Source: Arthrobacter sp. ES3-54 (GTDB lineage Bacteria > Actinomycetota > Actinomycetes > Actinomycetales > Micrococcaceae). From it: a stretch of DNA of 64,000 nt. Made by a program: the position numbers and the translations under genes. This document shows, piece by piece, positions 27,900-35,974 of this stretch (position 1 is its first letter; each line of letters begins with the position of its first letter). Below the pieces are notes generated by a model. That model was given only the letters and a program-made list of their open reading frames with translations. It had not been told where the DNA came from and searched no databases. The stretch lies in the NCBI RefSeq assembly GCF_029504395.1, contig NZ_JAQFIF010000010.1, positions 62,001-126,000 of the forward strand. Direction: 5' to 3'.

Positions 27900-28712
27900 T
27901 CATGGCCCGGAGAGCTCACGCACCCGGGCGAGCCATTCGATAACCAGGGCCTGCGTGAGGGCGGGTTGCTCGTGCAACAGCGCGTGGCCGGCGCGATCGA
28001 GTACAGCAAAGTTGGCCCGGGGGTAGTGCTCCACCAGCTCCCACGGCCCCGTGTACCCGGCCGTGGCATCCTGTCGCCCTGCAAGAATTAACACAGGATG
28101 GGAATAGGTAGCCGCAGCCTCCGGGAGATCCCGCAGCTCCCAGTGCGAAAAGATCCGCATCAGGCCCGGCTCGTCAACGAGGGACGCCGCGGGAGCCACG
28201 AACTGCTGGAACCGGCGCAGTGTCTCCGCCGTCTGCACCACGAAGTAGCTGCGGTAGGAAGCTTCGAGCTCCGGGCTCAGTTTGCCGGTCAGTTCGGCCG
28301 ACGAAACGAGAACCTCGTGCGCGGGCACGTTACGGGTATGCGCGCCAACCGGGCAGATTAACGCCAGCCCGACCACCTGCTCAGGTCTCCGATTGGCGAC
28401 CGCGCGGGCTAAGTACCCGCCGTACGACTGCCCCATGACAAGAAACGGTTCATCACCAATGGTGCTGTCGATCAGGCCGAGCAGGATGTCCAGGACGTCA
28501 TCGTTGCTATTGATCGTCACGGGCGCCGGCGTTAGGCCCATCCCCGGCAGGTCCGGATACAGCCGGCGGAAGCCGGGAGCGACACGGAATATCGGTTCAA
28601 GGGCTCCTGCGATCTCGCGATGATCCACGCCAGCGCCGTGCAGGGCGAGGACCGGCGTGCCGCTGCCGTGTTCGGCGTAATGCACTGGCACTCCGCTGAC
28701 CGTAGCCTCCAT
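27900..28712 (-). CDS. Alpha/beta hydrolase
   Basis: A 270-residue hydrolase: core strand VPVHYAEHGSGTPVLALHGAGVD, nucleophile elbow VMGQSYGGYLAR, Asp in AGRQDATAGYTG and His in DRAGHALLHEQP. ATG 28712 is chosen because the conserved MEATVSGVPVHY start follows; the longer frame to 29000 is antisense read-through with no family likeness. Prolyl iminopeptidase and epoxide or ester hydrolases share this pattern, so the substrate is open. It follows the gentisate genes at 133 nt on the same strand but is not needed for that pathway. Confidence 0.88.
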   Translation of the reverse strand: MEATVSGVPVHYAEHGSGTPVLALHGAGVDHREIAGALEPIFRVAPGFRRLYPDLPGMGLTPAPVTINSNDDVLDILLGLIDSTIGDEPFLVMGQSYGGYLARAVANRRPEQVVGLALICPVGAHTRNVPAHEVLVSSAELTGKLSPELEASYRSYFVVQTAETLRRFQQFVAPAASLVDEPGLMRIFSHWELRDLPEAAATYSHPVLILAGRQDATAGYTGPWELVEHYPRANFAVLDRAGHALLHEQPALTQALVIEWLARVRELSGP

Positions 28713-28845
28713 CCAGACAGTGTAGGTCGCGTCGCGGCTTCCTGGCGGCGGTTGTTGGTGCGGCCTGGACGAGACCTTCGCTGTAGGCTCCGTCCAGGTG
28801 CCCTCAACTGCCTGGCGCCGTCGCGGAATCAGTGCTTTGACGGGC

Positions 28846-29604
28846 TCAGATCCATTTCGGCGCGGCCGGAACCTTACCGTTTGTGGCTGCAGCGCCGGGC
28901 CCTGTGGCGGTAACACCGCCGCTGCCCCGGCCGGCGGCCCATTCCACGACGGCGGCCAGCGGTCCGGAGACCAACGTGGAGGTGTCCGACGTCGTGTCAC
29001 CGAAGCTGAGGCCGCGGTCCGATACCTCGACCACCAGGCCGGCGTCCGTGCCGCGGGTCTTCCAGGCGCCGGTGATGTCAGCCAGAAGCCGCTCCAGCAC
29101 GGGTGCCGGGATATCAGCGAAGCTGGCGCCGTTGTCCAGGTCCACGGCGTGCATCCAGACTTCCCGGGTGCGCATCCAGACCGTTTCGGTGGCAGGGACT
29201 TCCCGGCCCTGGATGGTGCGGACTTTATGGTGCCAGGCGTCCCCGGGCAGGTCCCGCCATTCGACGTTCAGGTGCACGGCGGAGTGATCAAAGAGGTGCC
29301 GCAGCGCGATCGGGCTCAGCGTGGCGCCGAAGTCGATCTCGTGGTCCCGGACCGCGGTGGAGGCATACATCGGGGTTTCCAGGCCGGTAGCCGCCCACTC
29401 GACCAGCCGGGCGATGGCCCGGGCGTTGTAGCCGACGTGTGCGGTGATGTGGCGGCGGGTCCAGCCCGGCAGCAGCGAATCGCCGTCGAGCTCCCCGTCG
29501 GAGAGCTCGTTGAGCTTGCGGGCGAAGAACGCCGTGCCCCGCCGTGCCTGCAGCAGGGCCGCGAGCAGCTCCGGATCCGTCGTCTGGTCCTGGCGGGCAA
29601 CCAT
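28846..29604 (-). CDS. Maleylpyruvate isomerase (mycothiol-dependent type)
   Basis: A 252-residue protein of the DinB/MDMPI fold that isomerises maleylpyruvate to fumarylpyruvate with mycothiol as cofactor. The N-terminal helix bundle has LPGWTRRHITAHVGYNARAI with the first metal His, and further ligands lie in WMRTREVWMHAVDLD (Glu and His). Mycothiol use is inferred from the family and the actinobacterial host. Its ATG overlaps the stop of the FAH gene by one base (TGATG), so it is the third gene of the gentisate operon. Longer upstream frames are antisense shadow. Confidence 0.92.
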   Translation of the reverse strand: MVARQDQTTDPELLAALLQARRGTAFFARKLNELSDGELDGDSLLPGWTRRHITAHVGYNARAIARLVEWAATGLETPMYASTAVRDHEIDFGATLSPIALRHLFDHSAVHLNVEWRDLPGDAWHHKVRTIQGREVPATETVWMRTREVWMHAVDLDNGASFADIPAPVLERLLADITGAWKTRGTDAGLVVEVSDRGLSFGDTTSDTSTLVSGPLAAVVEWAAGRGSGGVTATGPGAAATNGKVPAAPKWI

Positions 29605-30428
29605 CAGGCTTCCTTGACCACGCGGTTCTTCAGCTGGCCCAGTCCTTCGATGGTGGTGACCAGGATCTGGCCCTCCTGCAGGTAGCGCTTGGGGTCCTGG
29701 GCGTGGCCCACGCCGCCGGGGGTACCGGTGGCGATAACATCGCCCGGGTTCAGCGTGATGATGGTGGAGATGTAGGAGACCAGGTACTCGGGGGTGAAGA
29801 CGAGGTCGCCGGTGGGGGTCTGCTGCTGGATTTCGCCGTCGACCGCGGAGGTCATCAGCGGGCCGGCGGTGAATTCGTCCTTGGTGACCAGGGCCGGGCC
29901 GAACGGGGTGGACTTTTCCCAGGTCTTGCCCTGCAGCCACTGGATGGTGCGGAACTGGTAGTCGCGCATGGACACGTCGTTCAGGACGGCGTAGCCGGCG
30001 ATGTGGTCGGGGGCGTCGGCTACGCTGATCCGGCGGCCCTTCCTGCCGATCACGACGGCGAGTTCGGCTTCCCAGTCGACGGCGTCGGATTCCTGCGGCA
30101 GGGCCAGGTCATCGTTCGGGCCGATCAGGGACTCCTGGTACTTGGCGAACAGGGTGGGGAACTCGGGGACTTCCCGGCCCATTTCCTTGATGTGGTTGCG
30201 GTAGTTGTGGCCCACGCAGATGATCTTGCCGGGGGAGGGGACGACGGCGTCGAGGTCCGCGCCTTCGGCCGGGTGGGTGGCGCCGTTCGCTGCCTTCGCG
30301 GTGGCTTCCCAGTCGCTTGAACGGAGCAGCTCTCCGACGTCGGCAAAGCCGTCGATCTCGGTCAGGGTGTCGCCGTCCTGGCGGACAGCCTTGGTTCCGT
30401 TGTCAGTGCGGAGGGTGAGGAGTCTCAT
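29604..30428 (-). CDS. Fumarylacetoacetate hydrolase family: fumarylpyruvate hydrolase
   Basis: A 274-residue FAH-fold enzyme that should split fumarylpyruvate into fumarate and pyruvate. Substrate and metal motifs are GKIICVGHNYRNHIKEMG, the Glu-x-Glu pair in DWEAELAVVIGRKG, and NPGDVIATGTPGGVG near the C-terminus. Its start overlaps the gentisate dioxygenase stop by ATGA, and its stop overlaps the isomerase start. Operon context assigns fumarylpyruvate rather than fumarylacetoacetate or other acylpyruvates. Confidence 0.94.
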   Translation of the reverse strand: MRLLTLRTDNGTKAVRQDGDTLTEIDGFADVGELLRSSDWEATAKAANGATHPAEGADLDAVVPSPGKIICVGHNYRNHIKEMGREVPEFPTLFAKYQESLIGPNDDLALPQESDAVDWEAELAVVIGRKGRRISVADAPDHIAGYAVLNDVSMRDYQFRTIQWLQGKTWEKSTPFGPALVTKDEFTAGPLMTSAVDGEIQQQTPTGDLVFTPEYLVSYISTIITLNPGDVIATGTPGGVGHAQDPKRYLQEGQILVTTIEGLGQLKNRVVKEA

Positions 30429-31558
30429 GCGTTCTTGCGTCCTTCGATGTAGGTGCGGTTGAAGTTCAGTCGTTCGAAAATGGGGGCGTCGCTGAAGCGG
30501 AAGAGATCGAACTCGGTCTCGGCCTGCAGCGACCATTCCTGCCAGGACGGGACCACGAAGAGGTCGCCCTTCGCCAGGTTTCTGGTTTCGCCGTTCAGGA
30601 CCACGGAGCCGGACCCTTCGAAGACCTGCCAGACACTGGAGCCGACCTCGCGGAGGCTCTCGGTGGCGGCGCCGGCGCGGAGGCGGTGGAATTCGGCCCG
30701 GATGGTCGGCATCACATCCCCGCCCGTGGTGGGGTTGGTGTAGCGGACGGCGGCGTGGCCCTGGGATACGGTGGCCGGGTGGCCCTCGTCCTCGAGCAGC
30801 AACTGCTCGGCCAGTGCGCGGTCCGTGTGTTCCCACCGGTAGGCCGCGATGGGGGAGCTCGTGGTGTCGTCCAGCCCGGAGAGCGGGCGAAGGCCCGGAT
30901 GGGCCCAGAGCCGCTCGGAGCGGGAGATGTCCGGGGTGGCCTCGTCGGTGACACGCTCGGTGCCGAACTCGAAGAAGCCGGCGTCGGCGTAGTGCACGAA
31001 CGGGATGTCCAGGCCGTCGATCCAGGCCATCGGTTCATCGGTGTCGTTGTGGTGGCCGTGGAAGTTCCAGCCCGGGGTCAGGAGGAAGTCGCCGCGGGAC
31101 ATCCGCACCGGGTCCCCGTTCACCACAGTCCAGACGCCTTCGCCCTCGACGACGAAGCGGAACGCGTTCTGGGAGTGCCGGTGTTCGGGTGCCGTTTCGC
31201 GGGCACCGAGGTACTGGATGGCCGCCCACAGCGTTGGGGTGGCGTACGGTGTTCCGGCCAGGCCGGGGTTGGCCAGGGCAATGGCCCGGCGTTCGCCGCC
31301 CCGGCCAACGGGAACCAGATCCCCGGCACGGGCGGCCAGCGGGTACAGGTCGCTCCACCGCCAGACGTGGGGCACCGCCTTGGGGGTCGGGACCATCGGC
31401 ATGAGGTCCGCGATCTCGGTCCAGAGCGGGATCAGGTTTTCGCGGTCAAAATCCCGGTACAGCTCCTTGAGCTGGGCGGCCTCTTCAGGCGTCGGCTCCG
31501 GAGCAGTGTGCCCCGCGGCCACTGATTCGTGAGTCGTGTTCTCGGCGCTGATGGACAC
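30425..31558 (-). CDS. gtdA: Gentisate 1,2-dioxygenase
   Basis: A 377-residue two-cupin Fe(II) dioxygenase that opens gentisate to maleylpyruvate. The N-terminal cupin has the ligands in APEHRHSQNAFRFVVEG (His126, His128) and GWNFHGHH. The second cupin (RLRAGAATESLREVGSSVWQVFEGSG) lacks that His set, as is normal. First gene of a three-gene operon with FAH hydrolase and maleylpyruvate isomerase. The promoter region holds an ATTCTG-ctagt-CAGAAT inverted repeat and the motif TCAGAATTGT shared with the regulator's own promoter. Acts in the cytoplasm. Confidence 0.95.
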   Translation of the reverse strand: MSISAENTTHESVAAGHTAPEPTPEEAAQLKELYRDFDRENLIPLWTEIADLMPMVPTPKAVPHVWRWSDLYPLAARAGDLVPVGRGGERRAIALANPGLAGTPYATPTLWAAIQYLGARETAPEHRHSQNAFRFVVEGEGVWTVVNGDPVRMSRGDFLLTPGWNFHGHHNDTDEPMAWIDGLDIPFVHYADAGFFEFGTERVTDEATPDISRSERLWAHPGLRPLSGLDDTTSSPIAAYRWEHTDRALAEQLLLEDEGHPATVSQGHAAVRYTNPTTGGDVMPTIRAEFHRLRAGAATESLREVGSSVWQVFEGSGSVVLNGETRNLAKGDLFVVPSWQEWSLQAETEFDLFRFSDAPIFERLNFNRTYIEGRKNA

Positions 31559-31635
31559 GTGGGCCTCCTCGGTAGGTCAGAACAGTTCGTTGGCGTGGTT
31601 CGACTCTACGGATGCCGGCGGGTGACCCCCAGCAT

Positions 31636-31655
31636 ATTCTGCTAGTCAGAATTGT
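31636..31655. promoter_or_regulatory. IclR operator candidate in the gentisate operon promoter
   Basis: ATTCTG (31636-31641) and CAGAAT (31647-31652) form an inverted repeat with a 5-nt spacer. The 10-mer TCAGAATTGT at 31646-31655 recurs exactly at 32502-32511, between the iclR gene and the transporter gene. Confidence 0.65.
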
Positions 31656-31678
31656 CCCGCGACTAGCCGCCGCGGCAC

Positions 31679-32500
31679 TCAGTCCGGCTCGGCCGGGTTT
31701 GCCGCGATATCGATCTCCAGCTGCCGGCAGGTTTCCCGCAGGGCGGGGACCAGTCCGGCGTCAAACACGCGGCGGAAGCGGGTCGCGGGAGTGGCGACGG
31801 TGAGCGCGCCGACCACGTGCCCGTGCCGGTTGTGCAGGGTCATGCCGAGCGCGCTCACGCCCTCCTCGGTGCCTTCGAAATTGGCCGCGAATCCGTTGCT
31901 GCGGATGGATTCAAGCTCGCGCAGGAACGCCGGGTACTCCGCGGCCGGAATGGTGTCCCCGCCAATCTCGGCATTGTTACTGCGGAACAGCTGGCCGATC
32001 ATCGGCGGTTCCAGTTCGGCGAGCATGGCCTTGCCTCCGGACGTCTTGTTGGCGGGCATCACCGTCCCCTGCCGGTCACCAACCCGCAGCACATTGTCCC
32101 CTTCCACCGTCGCCAGGAAGCGCACTTTCGTCCCCACCCGCACCATGAGGTTCACCGTCTCGTTGAGGTGCGCCGAGAGCAGCTCCATGTGCGGCTGGGC
32201 GAGCGAGCGGAGCAGCCGGGTCCAGCTCAGGCCCGCCGGCCCGACCCCCATAGCCGGGCCGGGGACATAGCGGCGGGTTTCATCCTGCACGGCGAATCCC
32301 CGGTAGACCAGCATGGCCAAAAGGCGGTGGGCGGTGGACGGGGCCACCCCCAGCTCGTCGGCGGCGTCCTTGAGCCGGAGTGCTCCGCCGTCGCGGAGCA
32401 GCTGGAGGAGCTGCAGCGCGTTGTCCACCGCCTCGATGGAATAGGTGGGCCGTTTCTGAACGGGCTTGCGGGCTGCTCTGCCGGATGGGTTGTTCTGCAC
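31679..32500 (-). CDS. IclR family regulator of the gentisate genes
   Basis: About 273 residues. The N-terminal winged helix is SIEAVDNALQLLQLLRDGGALRLKDAADELGVAPSTAHRLLAMLVYRGFAVQDETRRYVPGP, and the C-terminal IclR ligand domain has GGKAMLAELEPP and GVSALGMTLHNRHGHVVGALTV. GTG 32500 gives the expected N-terminus, but no good ribosome site is seen; an ATG at 32551 would add 17 residues. It lies between the dioxygenase operon and the transporter/hydroxylase operon and should control both through the shared TCAGAATTGT motif. Aromatic-acid-responsive IclR proteins are usual in such loci. Confidence 0.9.
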   Translation of the reverse strand: MQNNPSGRAARKPVQKRPTYSIEAVDNALQLLQLLRDGGALRLKDAADELGVAPSTAHRLLAMLVYRGFAVQDETRRYVPGPAMGVGPAGLSWTRLLRSLAQPHMELLSAHLNETVNLMVRVGTKVRFLATVEGDNVLRVGDRQGTVMPANKTSGGKAMLAELEPPMIGQLFRSNNAEIGGDTIPAAEYPAFLRELESIRSNGFAANFEGTEEGVSALGMTLHNRHGHVVGALTVATPATRFRRVFDAGLVPALRETCRQLEIDIAANPAEPD

Positions 32501-32501
32501 A

Positions 32502-32511
32502 TCAGAATTGT
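32502..32511. promoter_or_regulatory. Second TCAGAATTGT motif, iclR/transporter promoter
   Basis: An exact 10-base match to the site in the gentisate dioxygenase promoter. It sits in the 49-nt spacer before the MFS start and at the iclR start, consistent with autoregulation and control of the divergent operon. Confidence 0.6.
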
Positions 32512-32549
32512 ATTGTGGTTCACCTGCGGCGGCTAGGACAGTGAGTGGC

Positions 32550-33908
32550 ATGAATCACACACAATCTGTTGCAGTGCCGCAACGGTCTTCGCCGGGGGCC
32601 CCTGCTCCCTCTACCGTTGGTGGGCCTGCATCACGGTTCTCCAAAGGCTCGGCAGCCGCTGTCCTGGTCTGCTGGCTGTTGGTGGTCTTCGATGGCTACG
32701 ACCTGATCGTCTACGGCACGGTCCAGTCCTCCCTGATCTCCGAGACCGGTTGGGGGCTGACCAAGGCCACCGCCGGGACCATTGGTTCCATGGCCTTCGT
32801 CGGCATGATGATCGGGGCGATCTTCGCCGGCCGGATGGCCGACTCGTGGGGCCGCCGCCGCACCATCCTGGGCTGTGCCATCGTCTTCTCGATTTTCACC
32901 ATCCTCTGCGCCTTCGCCCCCAGCGCAGCCGTCTTCGGGGGGCTGCGGCTCCTCGCGGGCATCGGACTCGGCGGCCTGGTGCCCTCGGCGAACGCCCTCG
33001 TTGCCGAACTGGTCCCCACCAAATGGCGGTCCACCATTGCCACCCTGATGATGTCCGGCGTCCCGATCGGCGGGTCCATCGCCGCCCTCGTCGGCATCCA
33101 GCTGATCCCCGCCTTCGGTTGGGAGTCCATGTTCCTCGTGGCCGTACTCGCACTGATGATCGTGGTCCCGCTCGGTCTGAGATACCTTCCGGAAACGCTC
33201 GCCCCCGTCAACGCCACGGGCAGCGCAACAGGCAAGGCAGCCCGCAAGGCAGCCGGCAGCGGCCGAACCATCGAGGAGCCGATCGGCTTCAAGTCCCTGC
33301 TCCGCGCCCCGTACTTGGGAGTTAGCCTGCTGTTCGCCCTTGCGACGATCGCCACCCTGTTCGCCTGGTACGGGCTGGGCACCTGGCTGCCCAACCTCAT
33401 GCAATTGGCCGGCTACAACCTGGGGTCCGCACTGACCTTCGCCCTGGCCCTCAACCTGGGTGCGGTAGCCGGCTCGGTGATCACCGCCTGGGCCGGAACC
33501 CGCTTCGGTCCGATCCCGACGGCGATCGCCGCGGCCGCCGTCGCCGCCGCCGGGCTCCTGGTCCTGGTGACGGGACCGCCGGTCACCGTCGTGTACCTCA
33601 TGCTGGTCCTCGCCGGCGTCGGCACCCACGGCACGCAGTGCCTGATCATCGCCGCCGTCGCGAGCCACTATCCCGGGCACCTGCGCGGGACCGCGCTGGG
33701 CTGGGCACTCGGGACGGGCCGCATCGGCGCCGTCGCCGCACCCCAGATCGGCGGCCTCCTGCTGGCCGCCGGACTCGGCGTCAATTCCAACTTCCTCGCC
33801 TTCGCCGGCGCAGCCGCCGTCGCCGCGGTCCTGCTGGCCGCCGTCGGCCGCAAACTCAAGTCAAAATCCTCAACCCCATCCTCACCAACAGGAGCAAGCA
33901 ATGTCTGA
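32550..33908 (+). CDS. Aromatic acid:H+ symporter (AAHS family MFS)
   Basis: A 452-residue 12-helix transporter. Helix 1 carries LLVVFDGYDLIVYGTV, the DGYD motif typical of the AAHS group (PcaK, BenK, GenK), with motif A GRMADSWGRRRTIL and an arginine-rich loop before helix 7. ATG 32550 is chosen; the reading frame upstream overlaps iclR. Its stop overlaps the hydroxylase start by 8 nt. It most probably takes up 3-hydroxybenzoate and/or gentisate. Confidence 0.93.
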   Translation: MNHTQSVAVPQRSSPGAPAPSTVGGPASRFSKGSAAAVLVCWLLVVFDGYDLIVYGTVQSSLISETGWGLTKATAGTIGSMAFVGMMIGAIFAGRMADSWGRRRTILGCAIVFSIFTILCAFAPSAAVFGGLRLLAGIGLGGLVPSANALVAELVPTKWRSTIATLMMSGVPIGGSIAALVGIQLIPAFGWESMFLVAVLALMIVVPLGLRYLPETLAPVNATGSATGKAARKAAGSGRTIEEPIGFKSLLRAPYLGVSLLFALATIATLFAWYGLGTWLPNLMQLAGYNLGSALTFALALNLGAVAGSVITAWAGTRFGPIPTAIAAAAVAAAGLLVLVTGPPVTVVYLMLVLAGVGTHGTQCLIIAAVASHYPGHLRGTALGWALGTGRIGAVAAPQIGGLLLAAGLGVNSNFLAFAGAAAVAAVLLAAVGRKLKSKSSTPSSPTGASNV

Positions 33909-35172
33909 GCACGCCCCGTCCACCGATGTCCTGTCCACCGATGTCCTCGTCATCGGAGGGGGAATGGCCGGACTGGCCGGAGCCCTCGCGCTGCGTGAAA
34001 ACGGCGCCAACGTCACGCTCGTGGAGCGGGCCCCCGAATTCGGCGAGGTCGGCGCGGGGCTGCAGATGGCCCCCAACGCCTCCCGCGTCCTGAAGCGCTG
34101 GGGCCTGCTGGAAAAGGCCCTGGAAATCGGCGTCCAGCCCAAGCACCTGGTGTTCCGCGACGCCGTCACCGGCGAGGAACTCACGCGCCAGAGCCTCGGC
34201 GGGGAATTCGAGGAGCGCTACGGTGCCCCGTACGTCGTGATCCACCGCAGCGACCTGCACCGGGTCCTGCTCGAAGGCTGCGAGGCCGCGGGCGTCAAGC
34301 TGGTCAATGACGTCATGGTCGAGAGTGTTGAAACCGTGAACGGCCGCGGTGTGGCCCACACCGCCGCCGGGGTGGACTACGAGGCCGACGTCGTGATCGG
34401 CGCCGACGGGCTCAAGTCCACTCTGCGCCCGCTGGTCGCCAATGATGAACCCGTGCCCTCGGCCTACGTCGCCTACCGCGGCACCGTGCCGATCACCGAA
34501 AACACGCCCAAGGCTGACCTCGAGGACGTCATCGTCTACCTCGGACCGGATTGCCACCTGGTGCAGTACCCGCTGCGCAAGGGCAAGCTGCTGAACACCG
34601 TGGCCGTCTTCAAGTCGGCCTCGTTCGAACGCGGCGAGGAGCAGTACGGGGGAGTGGACGAGCTCGAGGCGGCGTACAAGGATTGCGTTCCGGCCGTCCA
34701 GGATGCGCTGAAGAACCTGGGCACCAGCATGCGCTGGCCCATGTACGATCGCGATCCGACCGAAAACTGGGTGGCGGGCCGGATGGTGCTGATGGGCGAC
34801 GCCGCGCACCCGATGCTGCAGTACCTGGCCCAGGGCGCCTGCCAGGCGCTCGAGGACGCAGCCGTCCTGCAGGACGCCAGCAGCGGCACCGTGTTCACCG
34901 CGGACGGAGTCAACCCGGACGGCTGGGAGGACGCCATCAAGGAATTCAACAACGTCCGCGCCGGCCGAACCGCCCAGGTCCAGCGCACCGCCCGTATCTG
35001 GGGCGAATCCTGGCACGTTTCCGGGCTGGCCCGGACGCTGCGCAACCTCCTCTTCAAGAGCCGGAAGGACAACGACTTCCGGTACAACGACTGGCTGTAC
35101 GGCCAGACCGGCGACGGCGTGCCGGCAGTTCGCGCTGCCCAGCCGAGTCTGGCGGACCGGGTTTCTGCCTGA
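33901..35172 (+). CDS. 3-hydroxybenzoate 6-hydroxylase-type FAD monooxygenase
   Basis: A 423-residue class A flavin hydroxylase. Motifs are VLVIGGGMAGLAGALAL, VIGADGLKSTLRPL and VLMGDAAHPMLQYLAQGACQALEDAAVL. With gentisate dioxygenase, isomerase and hydrolase on the other side of the regulator, the reaction is best read as NADH-dependent 6-hydroxylation of 3-hydroxybenzoate to gentisate. AGGAG precedes the ATG. Salicylate 5-hydroxylation is less likely because that needs a multicomponent oxygenase. Translation is coupled to the transporter gene. Confidence 0.92.
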   Translation: MSEHAPSTDVLSTDVLVIGGGMAGLAGALALRENGANVTLVERAPEFGEVGAGLQMAPNASRVLKRWGLLEKALEIGVQPKHLVFRDAVTGEELTRQSLGGEFEERYGAPYVVIHRSDLHRVLLEGCEAAGVKLVNDVMVESVETVNGRGVAHTAAGVDYEADVVIGADGLKSTLRPLVANDEPVPSAYVAYRGTVPITENTPKADLEDVIVYLGPDCHLVQYPLRKGKLLNTVAVFKSASFERGEEQYGGVDELEAAYKDCVPAVQDALKNLGTSMRWPMYDRDPTENWVAGRMVLMGDAAHPMLQYLAQGACQALEDAAVLQDASSGTVFTADGVNPDGWEDAIKEFNNVRAGRTAQVQRTARIWGESWHVSGLARTLRNLLFKSRKDNDFRYNDWLYGQTGDGVPAVRAAQPSLADRVSA

Positions 35173-35217
35173 TCCCGAACGGATCCCCGGCTGGCACACC
35201 GGCCAACCCACCACGCG

Positions 35218-35252
35218 CTGCGGACCGGCTCCATCCAGGAGCCGGTCCGCGG
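35218..35252. terminator. Hairpin between convergent genes
   Basis: A 13-bp perfect stem (35220-35232 with 35238-35250) and loop atcca lie between the hydroxylase and SCO1664 genes, which converge. There is no long T-run, but a short ttcctat follows on the plus strand, so it may serve as a two-way terminator. Confidence 0.6.
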
Positions 35253-35259
35253 TGCGTTC

Positions 35260-35961
35260 CTATACCAGCGGCCACGGGTAGCGCATGCCGGTGCGGTCAA
35301 CCGGGAGCACACCTTGGTGCAGCAAGCGCCGCACCCGGCGCCGCAGGGCGGTGACCTCGGCAACGTCGAGAAGCTCCGCCATGTCGCCCGGCACGGCCTC
35401 TGCGAGCGGAGCGATGCCTTCGAGAAGGGCTCCAGGGATGGGAACACCGGCGAAGTCCCAGATCACGGTGCGCAGTTTGAAGCCCGCCGAGAAGCACAGT
35501 CCATGATCGATGCCCCACACCGTTCCGTCATGGCCGCGGAGCACGTGCCCGCTCTTGCGGTCGGTGTTGTTCGCGACACAATCGAACAGGGCGATCTGCA
35601 ACAGCCTGTGGTGGGTCTCGGGGGAGTCCGCATACAGGGTGAAATAGTGCTCGCCGAAGTCGCACTCGACGAACAGCTGAAGCGAGCCGACCCCCATGGG
35701 CGAGTCCTCGCGGATCACCGTCGGCGGGACGATTCCCCATCCCAGGTATTCGCTGAGCAGATAGGCCGCGCGTTCCCGGCGGTAGAGCCCGGGCTCAAAG
35801 TCGATCAGCGGCCGTTCTCCGGTCTCCGGCTTGTAGACCGCGTAAACCGAATCGGCCCCGCAAGAGACCTCGACAAGGAACGCCGCGTTGCTGCCGCGCG
35901 GGATGCGTCCGAGCAGTTCGATGCGGCCCTCTACGAGCAGTGTCAGCTCCCGTTCCGACAC
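35260..35961 (-). CDS. SCO1664 family protein (PI3/4-kinase-like fold)
   Basis: A 233-residue protein of a conserved actinobacterial family. The kinase-like core is visible: a nucleotide Lys in VYAVYKPETGERPL, the catalytic-type loop DCVANNTDRKSGHVLRG with Asp and Asn spaced as in PI3/4 kinases, and the metal Asp of WGIDHGLCF. It acts on an unknown substrate in the cytoplasm. The next gene upstream encodes the histidine phosphatase that usually accompanies it (MSMEG_4193 family), 13 nt away. The DUF3090 gene often found in the same set is not present here. Confidence 0.85.
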   Translation of the reverse strand: MSERELTLLVEGRIELLGRIPRGSNAAFLVEVSCGADSVYAVYKPETGERPLIDFEPGLYRRERAAYLLSEYLGWGIVPPTVIREDSPMGVGSLQLFVECDFGEHYFTLYADSPETHHRLLQIALFDCVANNTDRKSGHVLRGHDGTVWGIDHGLCFSAGFKLRTVIWDFAGVPIPGALLEGIAPLAEAVPGDMAELLDVAEVTALRRRVRRLLHQGVLPVDRTGMRYPWPLV

Positions 35962-35974
35962 TGTCCGTCCCTTT

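Noticed and set aside
28713..29000. N-terminal extension of the alpha/beta hydrolase
   Set aside because: Pro/Arg-rich, no hydrolase likeness, and overlaps the isomerase gene; the conserved protein begins at 28712.
29605..29940. N-terminal extension of the maleylpyruvate isomerase
   Set aside because: It is a His/Pro/Arg-rich translation of the FAH gene in another frame; the TGATG junction fixes the start at 29604.
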